Source: Petrosia ficiformis
Lineage: Eukaryota > Porifera > Demospongiae > Haplosclerida > Petrosiidae
DNA length: 64,000 bases
NCBI GenBank assembly: GCA_947044365.1
Contig: OX345647.1
Coordinates: forward strand, 5,066,010 to 5,130,009
Direction of reading: 5' to 3'
Part shown: in pieces, positions 46,395-58,400 of the stretch
How the letters are laid out: each line of letters opens with the position of its first letter
Numbering within the stretch: the first letter of the stretch is position 1
The notes under the pieces: generated by a model
What the model saw: only the letters and a program-made list of their open reading frames with translations
The model's database searches: none
Told to the model about the DNA's origin: nothing
Program-made: the position numbers and the translations under genes

Positions 46395-47016
46395 AATTAT
46401 GTAGATACGTTATGATGAGAATTATGTCAACTTGTACAGTAGATTGAGGAACTCAAAGAAGCCAAAATATGACATACTCTAAAATAAAGTCAACAATCAT
46501 TATATGAATTTTGTTATTCTCTTCCATATATGGTAAAGAATGTCACATGTTTATTGGGCGTGTCACTAATGAATACACTTAAAGCCACACACAATAATGG
46601 GTGTATCCAATGGTTTAGTGATAACAACCACACCTACATATTAAGTTGACATTTATATACTCAATTATACTTTTTAAACTACTTCTATTTCACTACCACA
46701 TATACATACTGAGGTAAGGGATTGTTGATTTTTAGTTTCTCATCCTCTGTCTGCATTAAATTGTCATTTTACACCATTTGTGCATGTGTAATGACATATG
46801 AAAACCACGACAAGTCAACAACGTGGATTTTGATGGTTAACAAGTTTTAAATTGTATTAATAATTATTAATTATAATGAAAGGAACAATGAATATTAATT
46901 AAACAAACAATTTAGTACACATACACACATAATAAAATTATTATTATTTATTTGAATATCCTTTTTCTAAAATGAATGTAGAGTAGTAGTTATTAATAGT
47001 TATTAATATTAGTGTG
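46395..47016. other. Unique sequence upstream of gene C
   Basis: AT-rich, no gene and no similarity by eye to the 5' flanks of genes A, B or D. It separates the gene C start codon from the 3' end of the DOCK remnant and must contain the gene C promoter if that gene is expressed. Confidence 0.5.
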
Positions 47017-47983
47017 TCACTCTGTTTGACTGGTACGTGATTGTCTCACAGTTGATATATTCATTAGTGCTCTCTCCCTACAAATATTAATAATAAAATA
47101 ATTATTAATATTTATAACATTCTTTATGGTACATTAAGGGTTTTACTTATGGCATGACGGAGGGATGAAATAAAGATAATGTGAGTGCATTATCTAATCT
47201 CAACCTTTATTGAGTCCCAGCCAAGTACCACATTATAGTACTGTAAAGAATGATTTAATGTCTATCACTAGTGCATTAAGTAGGTAATACATTCTTAAGT
47301 GTACATTATGCTGTTTAAAATGAAATCAGGTGACTAGTATATGAAAATGTGATTGGCTCAATGTCACATATATAATTAATTAATATTAAATTTTATTAAT
47401 AATTGCACTATGAATATTAATTAGTATTTATTCTTACCTGGCCTTTTTCCCATGTGTTAGTTTTCTATGTATAGTAACCACTGGTTGTAACTGTTGTTGA
47501 AAATCTCTAAACTTCCTGGTCAATTCTTTCTGATAATCATATCGTTCTTCACCTAACATCTCTTCATTACGATCCAATCCTTCTTGACACCTGAAGAGTA
47601 AAAAAGATTACCTTAACACATACATCCATTAGCTAATATAACATCTATATTCAAGGCAGGTCTAAGCAAGCCCCACACTTGAGCAAAGGTATTTGTGACT
47701 AGTGAAAGATCCCGGCCTACCATAACAGGCTAATCATTAGCCTGTTATGTAGAACAGTATCTTCTACTTGATTTACTAATTATAGTTAGACATGTTTCTA
47801 TCAGATATTACTATTATTACCTCTTTGTGAATTCTTTAAAACAGACTTTTAGTTTATGATGTACATGTGTTTGTTCAGCTATTGGTACATCTTCTAGGAA
47901 ACATTTAGCTATAGCAAATGGACCCTACAATTAAGATAATAATGAATAATACATCATTAATATATGAATTAGTAATACAACAA

Positions 47984-48477
47984 GTATAGGTTATACACCG
48001 AGGTAAAGGTTTGATAAATCAGTAGAAACCGTACCGAGGTGTATAATCGTCTTCTACCATGAAATGAGCGCAAAATACAGTAACTAAGCAAATCTTTGCG
48101 CGTGGCAACAGTATACATAATTTCACTAACCTATGGATATAGTGTGGGTTTCTGTGACTCTCTGAAAGAACACAATCACAAGCATACAAACTGGTGTCAG
48201 ATTTTCAAGAACAAGCATCATTATAAATTACAGCTAATAATTATAGCTACAGTTGTATATAGTCATCGTGACTGTTGTTTTATTTCATGAATTGTTATAA
48301 AAACATTGACAACTATATAACTTGAATATCATTTCCATCAATGACGGTAACATTTTACTGGGAGGTTTAACAACATGTTATCAAACCTCCCGGCAAAGAC
48401 CGGGAGGTTTGATAACACATTTAGAAACTTCATTATAAGCAATTTGATTGGTCAATTCAATCTAGTCATGGTAGAAT
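47984..48477. mobile_element. Dispersed hairpin element, copy 1 (in DOCK intron)
   Basis: Left end GTATAGGTTATACACCGAGG; right end TCATGGTAGAA. Interior phrases (AACAGTATACATAATTTCAC, ACCTATGGATATAGTGTGGG, CAAACTGGTGTCAGATTTTC) match 59379-60114 in inverted orientation. It includes a perfect hairpin AAACCTCCCGG-caaaga-CCGGGAGGTTT. It is shorter than copy 2, lacking about 220 bp of its middle. It sits in the intron between DOCK exons 47821 and 49701. Confidence 0.75.
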
Positions 48478-48670
48478 CATATATATATATGTGTATGCAT
48501 GGACAAATAGATGGATAGATAGATAAATACTTTAATAGATAGATAGATAGAGAGTGAGTGAGATATATATATATATACATGTATTATATAATTATACATA
48601 AATAGATAGATAGATACATACATACATACATACATACATAGACAGAGGGAGAGATAATATATATGTATAT

Positions 48671-49424
48671 ATTTATAGCACTTTGACGCCTAACATAAAA
48701 AGGTACCGACAGTTCTATATTTTCCATATAGGGCACTTTTTTTTACCACATCCTGTTCTATATTTTCCAGATATTGTTTACAATACAAGAAAACAATGCG
48801 CTTACCTCGGGTTTAGTGCAAGAACACTGAGTGCTTCATTCTTCTTCTCCATTGTATCAATCCAAAGTACTATAAACCAGATAAAGCACCGGGTTTGCTC
48901 GTGTTGTTTTGGAAAATATAGCACTCTGGGTGGGGTCTCGAAGCCTCATAAAGCACTCGGCTACGCCTCGTGCTTTATGAGCTTCTTGACCCCACCCCTC
49001 GTGCTATATTTGCCGTACAACACTCGCACCGGTGCTTTATCTAATACTTATAGCACTTTGACGCCTAACATCAAAGGTATCGACTGTTCTATATTTTCCA
49101 TATAGCACACTTTTTTTTACCACATCCTGTTCTATATTTTCTAGATATTGTTTATAACACTAGAAAACAACGCGCTTACCTTGGGTTTAGTGCAAGAACA
49201 CTAAGTACTTCATTTTTCTTCTCCATTGCATCAATCCAAAGTACTATAAACTAGTTAAAGCACCAGGTCTGCTCGTGTTGTCTTGGAAAATATAGCACTG
49301 GGGGTGGGGTCTCAAAGCCTCATAAAGCACTCGGCTACGCCTCGTGCTTTATGAGCTTCTCGACCCCACCCCTCGTGCTATATTTCCCATACAACACTCG
49401 CATCGGTGCTTTAATTAATACATT
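48671..49424. repeat. Tandem dimer of a 375-bp hairpin-rich element
   Basis: GCACTTTGACGCCTAACAT begins at 48678 and again at 49053, period 375. Each unit ends in a long imperfect hairpin: AAAGCACCGGGTTTGCTCGT, ATATAGCACTCTGGGTGGGG, CATAAAGCACTCGGCTACGC then the reverse CTCGTGCTTTATGAGC, GACCCCACCCCTCGTGCTAT, CACTCGCACCGGTGCTTT. The GC-rich hairpins stand out in AT-rich DNA. Non-coding. It is flanked by (TA)n and (GATA)n. Confidence 0.85.
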
Positions 49425-49469
<45 letters not shown>

Positions 49470-49560
49470 ATAAATAGACAGATTGACTGATAGATAGATA
49501 GATAGATAGATAGATAGGTAGATAAATACATACATACATACATAGACAGAGCGAGATATA

Positions 49561-49614
<54 letters not shown>

Positions 49615-49690
49615 CAGATAGATAGATAGATAGATAGATATAATACATGTAAAGACAGATGGACAAACAGACAGATGACACAAGTTGTAC
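49425..49690. repeat. (TA)n and (GATA)n microsatellites
   Basis: Alternating (AT)n runs (49431-49467, 49557-49607) and GATA/CATA tetranucleotides, directly next to a DOCK splice donor. Frames rich in Tyr/Ile/Ser here are artefacts. Confidence 0.9.
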
Positions 49691-50058
49691 ATGTATATAC
49701 CTGGTTCACAGCAGTGGCTAAACCTTCTTGTAGCTGCATTTGTAATAGTTTAGTATCACAAGGTACACGATTTAATACATGTTTCAAATCTGATATCTTT
49801 GACTCCATGTTTAAGTTGGCTACCTCCAAGGGAGTTAGTTCAACTCTCTCTGTGTTTATCACCTCTAACCTTCTTTTTACATATGGAAATGATTTCTCTG
49901 TTGTTAATATTGTCTTCTTCATCCATTGTTCATGAAGTCCCCCTCATGCCTTATCTCCCTTTGTGAAGGGAGTACTAAAAGAAAAATGACCTGAAGAAGC
50001 GAAATGAAGTACTTCAATATTGGGAGGACAGACTAGTGGACAAGCAAATACACAGAAA

Positions 50059-50089
<31 letters not shown>

Positions 50090-50327
50090 GATTGATAGAT
50101 AGACAGACAGACAGACAGACAGATAGATAAACTGAACACAAAATTGCTTACGAATATTAAACGTCAAAGATAGTTATTCTATCTTTCAGTTCCCATTCCT
50201 CAAAATATGGATCAACATAAGTCACTTGTATGTATGCCTTCTTATCAGATAGCTTGGATTGATCAACATCATTACTATCTTTAATAATCTCAATCTTGTC
50301 TTTACCTAACTGTTCTGAATACAGTGT

Positions 50328-51710
50328 CTGTAGAATAGTACATCGTAACCATGGTGATCAATGAATATAATGAATGCACTAAAGTGCAGAACCCTCGCTA
50401 CTTACATACACAAAACAGCGACTATTATAATTGTTCACCTACTGTGTTATTTACAGTAGATCAAGATGCACACTAGCTATCTCAAACCAAAGAGTAGTTT
50501 TGCAAGATTAATGTAAGGTAGTCATCTGGTTCGAGAGTTAACTGAAATTATTCAAATTAAGGCCACTAGACTAAATTTGCCGATTCCTGTCCTGCTCCAA
50601 AAAGGGGAGGCAAATAGCCATTATAAGTTTATAAATCATACAAATAGCATGATTTATTATTCATTATAAATATATGAATATCACAAACCCACAAACCCAC
50701 AAACATTTACGTCACAACAGGAGCGTGGGGCGTACACCAAACTTCCAAACTAAACTTCAGATCTCTTGAGAACTCCCAAATTTCTGGATAAAACTTCACA
50801 AATAGCTGAATAAACACTTGTTATGATGACAGACAAAGCCCATGAAACAAAGCTTCAAAGAGACGAAAATTTGTATTTCAGTGTTTCCTGCTGACATCAG
50901 CAAAAACGATAAGATTTCAAGATGGCGACCGATCGACAAGGATTTACACAGGTGTTTCTCTGCAACAAGACGAGTTCAGAACAAATCGTTTTTATTTCTT
51001 ACCTGTCACTGTACCAGCATTCTGTATATATGCTAGTGCTGAAAAGAATATTGAAATATTCGGATATTCGTTCGTTGTTTTAGGTATTCGAAAGTATTTT
51101 TTGGTATTCGATTATTCGTTTAACGTTTGCACATGCGCAAAAACAAAACACGTGCAATTATTAAGGAAATTAAATGGCGGTGCAGAAGTTTCTTACTTCA
51201 TGTCACTTGTTTTCTAGGCTTGTATGTCAGAAAATGAACAATAAAAACACAGTGGTAGCTGTTATAAACATCTATTGTAACTACTTACAGCAAAATGGTG
51301 AGCTAATACTTAATATCTTGCAAGAAACAATACAAAAAATTTATGATGAGTAAGCAGGTGAATATTCGAGTATTCCTTCGTTAAGAAAAGCGAATATTCG
51401 AATACAAAGAAGCAGTATTCGTTTCAGTAAGACCTTACAGTTGTGGAGATCAAGCGGTAACACACACACACACACAGACAGACACACCAGAAGACTACTA
51501 AAACCCTCCGCCTACGCACTCGGGTTAATAAGGTATTACATACCTCAAGTTTTAATGATAATTTCATCAGCTCAGTTCATCTTTATATATGAACTCTTTC
51601 AAATGAAGATCTCCAAACATCCATTCATAAAACCCAAAACAGAAATAAGACCCCAGAAACTTCTTGTGTGATTTCATTCTTAAAAACAGTCAGAGAGTTT
51701 GTTACAAATG
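50328..51710. other. Region between DOCK fragment and copy D, with transposon relics
   Basis: No further DOCK exons recognised. 51028-51440 is a hAT-like relic: TAGTGCTGAAAAGAATATTG and repeated ATTCGAATAT-type words at both ends (GGATATTCGTTCGTTG; GCGAATATTCGAATACAAAG). A similar relic starts at 63563. 51460-51540 (CACACAGACAGACACACC, ACCCTCCGCCTACGCACTCG) matches the end of the insertion at 60617-61438. A (CA)n tract lies at 51460. Confidence 0.45.
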
Positions 51711-51779
51711 GATTTCATAATGTCCTCTTATAATACACTCTTATAAATACACAAGATGATGATATACTATATCACTTAC

Positions 51780-51855
51780 ATTTTGATAACTCTTCTCATC
51801 TCTTTCTCTTCTCATATTGATCAGCATAAGTCTTGTTAATAGTTAACCCCTCCAT
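51780..51855 (-). pseudogene. KRI1 exon 1 fragment, copy D
   Basis: 76 bp equal in length to the real exon 1, start MEGLTINKTYADQYEKRKR, with the splice donor retained. Exon 2 onward is absent because the duplication breakpoint is about 70 bp further left. Confidence 0.85.
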
Positions 51856-52299
51856 GTTTAAACTATCACCACGTGGTTAACACACCTACTAATTAATTTT
51901 AGATGTCTACTATGAATAATTAATTTTTTATCATACCAGATTACACAAAAAAGATAAATAAATAAATAGACTATTAGTGTATGTATGAGAATAAATATGT
52001 GAAACATAAAATAATTGTGTATACAAATATGTAAGTTATATTGAATAGTGTATGAATTAAAATATATGTATGAGTTGTGTATCAGTGACAAATATGTGAC
52101 AAAACTTCTAGTTGGCTTATAAAATATGTTTGACAGTCATGGGATTGTTATCGAAGAGATTTCATTATTTACTAAGATGTTTCAAAACTTAGAGATTTAT
52201 ACGATGGATTATGATGATAGCAAGGGAGAGTACAAACGTATCCTTAACATCAACTAATCTGGAACTATGATCAGTATCTGATGTTAGTGAGTTATCAAT

Positions 52300-52930
52300 A
52301 CATATGAGTACTTCATCGTCGTGCTTCATCGTTACATATTTGAGTACTTCATCGTTACTTTTGAGTACTTCATTGTTACATGTTTAGGATTTAGGGATAG
52401 GGAATGCTTCATCGATACACATGCACATAGAGAACTTCATTGGAGTACTTCATTGATACATGTTTAGCATTTAGGATTTAAGGTTTAGGATTTAGGGATA
52501 GGGAATGCTTCATCGATACACATGCACATAGAATACTTCATTGGAGTGCTTCATCGTTACACAGGAGAGTACTTCATTGATACATGTTTAGCATTTAGGA
52601 TTTAAGGTTTACGATTTAGGAATAGGGAATGCTTCATCAATACACATGCACATGGAGTACTTCATCGGAGTGCTTTATCGTTACACAGGAGAGTACTTCA
52701 ATGATACATGTTTAGCATTTAGGATTTAGGGATAGGGAATGCTTCATCAATACTCATGCACATAGAGTACTTCATCGGAGTGCTTCATTTTCACGTAGGC
52801 AAGTACTCAATCAGAATGCCTCATCGATACACATACATAGAGTACTTAACATAGTCCGGAATGCCTCATCGATACAGTGTGAGTTGCATCATGATACCAT
52901 GTGTGAGTATTCGGAGTGTTTCATTGACGA
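52300..52930. repeat. Telomere-like minisatellite, copy D (short)
   Basis: About five degenerate units of the family array, preceded by a simpler GAGTACTTCATCGTTAC repeat at 52305-52380 not seen in the other copies. Confidence 0.9.
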
Positions 52931-55455
52931 TACTTTAAAGGTTTCGATATTTCTGGCATTAACTCTCTAGTCTCCAGTACTATTGGACTTGTCTCTTTGG
53001 CTAAAGACATTTCTATTTGTGTATCAATTTCAGCATCTCATTTAGTCTAAGGAGAGTGATGAATGAATAGTGAGATATATACAAAAGAACAGTGGATGAA
53101 TGGATAGATGAATGGACAAGAATGGATAACATTTATAAATTAAATGATACGTAAATACACTAAAACGATAACATATGTTACTTGTGTATGATAATCACTT
53201 ACTTCTCAGACTGCTTCACTAGTAAGAGAAGAGGTATATATTATCAGTCTATGTATAATTAGCTATTGTCATCTTCTGAACATTCTGTCCACGAGTCCAC
53301 TGTAAGAGCAACAGCTAACCATAGGAGAGATTGTCAGGAATGTCACAGACCCAATAGGAAGATAGCATCTACCTGTACATGATATTCAGTAGTGTATTGC
53401 TCTACTATACGACCTTAGTCCATGATCATTAGTGTAGTATTTGGTGACTACAGACATCTAAACATAAGAAGATTAGGAACAATTACTATAAATATACAAT
53501 GCACTCGCTCTACTACATACATACATACATAAATAAATACATTATGTATGTACATATGACACACATAAATATAGGTACACATTTAATAATTGAATATGTG
53601 CACACATACATACAAATGTTCACAGGTATGTACATATATACAGACATAAATACATATATGTAAATTAGCCATATATACACTCACACTTACATTCCTAGTA
53701 TTAGTTAGACACATGCCCATACTCTGATAACAGATAACCAGGAACTGTAGTACATATAGTTCTTTAACTATAACTCTCTAAACAGTTACTATACATGAGA
53801 TAAAGAGATGTTCCAGACACTGAGAGCACTTTAAAGAAGTGCTACAGAATTTGAATCATCAACTTCACCATCCTCTTTTAGCCTGAAGAAATAAATATAA
53901 GAGTGATGAATAGATATGGAAGAAATGGATAAGTGAATATTCATGTATTTACATGTAAATTAATTAATATACATGTATAGATAATGAATATACTGATGAG
54001 TAGATGATAACATATTACTTGTGATAATCACTCACTTCTCAGACTGATCTGTTGTAGTTTGATAGTAGGTTGTATCCAATCAAAGAGAAGAGGTATATAT
54101 CACCAGTCTGTTCAAATATTACTATTGTCATCTTCTGCATGATCATTCTATCTCTACTCTATACTGATAAGATATCAGTAAATTCTTGATGACTTTGTAA
54201 AGTACAGTTTGTATGTTGCCATTGTTTGATAATGTTTGCATGTCTTTTGAAACGTGACAATTTCTTGATGTGTTTGGAAAGAACATTGGTACCACATTTG
54301 TGCCATATGTGATGTAATTAAAGTTTCCATGTATTACGATAGATTAGCCAAACTGATTACAGCTATTCATCCTGCAGGAAGTGTCTTACACAATCACATA
54401 AATATAAATATGATTATCTTGAGGAAGTGGTCAAGAATCCACAACACTGATGAATAGAGAAAATAAAAGATGATATACCATTAAAGATTGTTGGTCGAGG
54501 GAAAGCTGAGGCTTACTACATCAATCAATGTTATTCAGATTGAAACCCTACCCTCCAAGTACCCCTAGGATTGAGGTCCTAGCTAGGTACTGTGAATGCG
54601 TATAAGCTACTAACAGATCTGTAGCTGGAGAAACAGAAGAACTATGCTGAGAAATATTTATAAATGATATTTATGATAAACACATGTTGTCTTGATGACT
54701 TTGTAAAGTATGTTGCTATTATTTGATAAAGTTTACACGTCTTTCAAAACGTAGTGTTTTCTTGATGTCTTTGTGAAGTGTATTGGTGCCATTGTTAATG
54801 TTTGTGCTATTATGTGATGTTGTTTATTATGTTGACGTGTTTCTGACATTATTATGTGAAAATACTAAAGTTTCTAACTATTACAATAGAAATAGTGAAA
54901 ATGATTGGTAAAAGAGAAGAAAAAATATTCTCTGAAGATTCAAAATGTAAAGTTTTCTTTCACACTTTCACAAAGAACATGGCACATGCTTTTGCTACTG
55001 TTTGTGCCAAAAGTGACATTGTAATTATGTGCGACACAAATATTGAAGTTTCTAACTATTATGATAGAAAATGCCAAATCAATTAGTAAGAGAAGAACTA
55101 TGCCAAAAAATATTTAACCAAGATATTTACGATAAACACATGTTGCCATGATACAAAGAGGAAATGAATTAGATCTTATTTATATGTCACTTGATGTTTA
55201 ATTTCTTATTTGTATACTAGTAAGTTTTGTGAGTTGAAGATTTTTCTGAAGTGTGATTATAATATCCAATATATCTAATATGATAGGAGAAAATACTAAA
55301 GTTTATAACTGGTATGATATATGTAGTCAATAGTGATATGTAAGATGAACTGGAAATATACTATACTACAAGAGAATAAGAATTATATCTTGAGAATAGA
55401 CTAGTTTGAAGTAACTTGTTACTATTTGTTTCATACGTAGTTATTATAGAAGACA
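52931..55455. other. Non-coding block of copy D
   Basis: Collinear with 11030-13957, including splice-like blocks at about 53210-53460 and 53690-53885 and the internal diverged repeats. The frame at 54856-55086 (starting MKILKFLTITIEIVK) lies in this repeat family and is closed in the other copies, so it is not called as a gene. Confidence 0.55.
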
Positions 55456-58400
55456 TTAGTAAACATCACTACAAGACGAGTTATACGAATGAATAGACAT
55501 CACATCATCTTCTTCAGAGCTCACACTGATAAGTGATACTTGTGAGATGGATCTCAAACCAGTGAAAGGTCTAAATTCATACAATAATTTTACAATATCA
55601 TGATGACCACACCTGGAAGCCCAGTTAAGTGGAGACATACCTTCACTATCAACTAATCTGGAATCAACACCTGATTCAAGAAGTAGTCTCACAATATCAA
55701 TATGTTCATATTGTGAAGCAAGATGAAGTGCTGTAATACCTGCTACTGCTTGATAATTAATATCAACATGATCTATTAACTGCTTTACTACTTCAGTATG
55801 ACCGTTACCACTAGCTATCAAAAGAGGAGTCCAACTATTTGTACGTCTTCCTATGTTAGGATCAGCACCAGATGTAAGAAGGGTAGAGACGACAACTGAA
55901 TGACCATTTTGACTAGCTATATAAATAGCTGTTGCCCCGTTGTTGTTACAAGCATTAGGATTAACTTTGGCCTTCAATAGTAACTCAACTACCTCATTAT
56001 GACCATTCAGACTACCTATCATAAGAGGAGTCCACCCATCACTTCTTGCAGATCTAGGATCAGCACCAGATGTAAGAAGGGTAGAGACGACAACAGAATG
56101 ACCATTCTCACTAGCTATATAAATAGCTGTTGCCCCGTTATTGTTACAAGCATTAGGATTAACTTTGGCCTTCAATAGTACCTCAACTACCTCATTATGA
56201 CCATTCTGACTACCTATCATAAGAGGAGTCCACCCATCACTTCTTGCAGATTTAGGATCAGCACCAGATGTAAGAAGGGTTGAGACAACAACAGAATGAC
56301 CATTCTCACTAGCTATATGAATAGCTGTTGTGCCATCCTTTAAACAAGCATTAGGATTAACTTTGGCCTTCAATAGTACCTCAACTACCTCATTATGACC
56401 ATTATGACTACCTATCATAAGAGGAGTCCACCCATCACTTCTTGCAGATTTAGGATCAGCACCAGATGTAAGAAGGGTAGAGACGACAACAGAATGACCA
56501 TTCTGACTAGCTATATATATAGCTGTTGTGCCATCCTTTAAACAAGCATTAGGATTAACTTTGGCCTTCAATAGTACCTCAACTACCTCATTATGACCAT
56601 TCTGACTACCTATCATAAGAGGAGTCCACCCATCACTTCTTGCAGATTTAGGATCAGCACCAGATGTAAGAAGGATAGAGATGACAACAGAATGACCATT
56701 CTGACTAGCTATATAAATAGCTGTTGTGCCATCCTTTAAACAAGCAATAGGATTAACTTTGGCCTTCAATAGTACCTCAACTACCTCATTATGACCATTA
56801 TGACTACCTATCATAAGAGGAGTCGCCCCATCACTTCTTGCAGATTTAGGATCAGCACCAGATGTAAGAAGGGTTGAGACGACAACAGAATGACCATTCC
56901 TACTCGCTATATAAATAGCTGTTATGCCATCCTTTAAACAAGCATTAGGATTAACTTTGGCCTTCAATAGTATCTCAACTACCTCATTATGACCACTATG
57001 ACTACCTATCATAAGAGGAGTCCACCCATCACTTCTTGCAGATTTAGGATCAGCACCAGATTTAAGAAGGGTAGAGACGACAACAGAATGACCATTTTGA
57101 CTAGCTATATAAATAGCTGTTGCCCCGTTATTGTTACAAGCATTAGGATTAACTTTGGCCTTCAATAGTAACTCAACTACCTCATTATGACCATTCTGAC
57201 TACCTATCATAAGAGGAGTCCACCCATCACTTCTTGCAGATTTAGGATCAGCACCAGATGTAAGAAGGGTTGAGACGACAACAGAATGACCATTCCTACA
57301 CGCTATATAAATAGCTGTTGTGCCATCCTTTAAACAAGCAATAGGATTAACTTTGGCCTTCAATAGTATCTCAACTACCTCATTATGACCATTATGACTA
57401 CCTATCATAAGAGGAGTCCACCCATCACTCTTCGCCATATTAGGATCAGCACCAGATGTAAGAAGGGTTGAGACGACAACAGAATGACCATTCCTACTCG
57501 CTATACAAATAGCTGTTGTGCCATCCTTTAAACAAGCATTAGGATTAACTTTGGCCTTCAATAGTACCTCAACTACCTCATTATGACCATTCTGACTACC
57601 TATCATAAGAGGGGTCCACCCATTGCTTTTTGCCATATTAGGATCAGCACCGAATGTAAGAAGGGTAGACACAACAACTGAATGACCATTATAACAAGCT
57701 ACCATAAGAGGTGTTATCCCATTATATAATGCCAAATTAGCTACCTCACATGTACTCACTGCTAGAAGAAGCTCAACAGCTCTGATAATTCCTACCTCGA
57801 CAGCTTGTAAGAAAGCTGATTCCAGGATATGACACCCTTCATTAGGTCCCTTATATAATACCTTATCATCTATCTTGAGGGATATCACACCTACAACTTT
57901 CAGGAGATCAGGAGACACAGTGTCTAATACACTTGTATCAATATCAGGAATTACCCAGCTAACACAAATACAACCATCTTCTATTCTAATTTGTGCAGCG
58001 CAATCATATATATTTTGAAATATCAGCTTTGCTAGCCTATCAAATTTTTTTAGTGTGACATTACCCCAAAAATCACGTGTTTTCAACTCAACAATTTTAT
58101 GATTACCACATAAATCTCTCGTTTCTTTTATAAGCTTCATAAGGTCTTTGATCATTACTGACTCTTTAAATTTCTCAAGCTTGTTTGTGTAATTTTCAAG
58201 AAGTTGTACTAAAGGCTCTTCGTTGCTAAGAAACTTATTTACAAGGTAAGCGAGAATATAATAATTGAGAAAACAATAATGTTGACGCATTCTTGTGAAT
58301 ACTCTCTCAAGAGTAGCCACTTCTGTTGAAAGAGGTTCTAGCTCATAAACTTCTTGTAGGACTATTTGTATATCATGAATTGATATTGACTTCTGTAATA

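Larger units (their letters stand above)
47017..50327 (-). pseudogene. DOCK6/7/8-type DHR2 3' gene fragment, probably broken
   Basis: Minus-strand exons: 50152-50327, 49701-49990, 47821-47924, 47438-47590, 47017-47077 (stop TGA). Products in order: [16 protein letters not shown] with [40 protein letters not shown] with VELTPLEVANLNMESK and [26 protein letters not shown] with LKVCFKEFTKR; CQEGLDRNEEML; a short tail. This is the end of the DHR2 GEF domain, which activates Rac/Cdc42-type GTPases, including the VNQGP nucleotide-sensor loop. The last four exons join in phase. Two lesions exist: exon 50152-50327 shifts frame between IFD and FNI, and the next exon has an in-frame TGA (49944-49946) between TPFTKGDKA and GGLHEQ. 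No earlier DHR2 exon is seen to the right. A short protein starting at ATG 49922 is possible but would lack most of the GEF domain. Assembly error remains an alternative. Confidence 0.75.

Noticed and set aside
48683..49105. A 140-residue plus-strand frame
   Set aside because: It runs through the 375-bp hairpin dimer and repeats itself; no domain and no splice context.
50842..51036. Frame starting MKQSFKETKICISVF as a missing DOCK exon or transposase
   Set aside because: Wrong strand for the DOCK gene, no similarity to DHR2 or to a known transposase by eye.
54856..55086. A small gene (76 residues, MKILKFLTITIEIVK...)
   Set aside because: It lies in the duplicated non-coding block and the frame is not kept in copies A-C.
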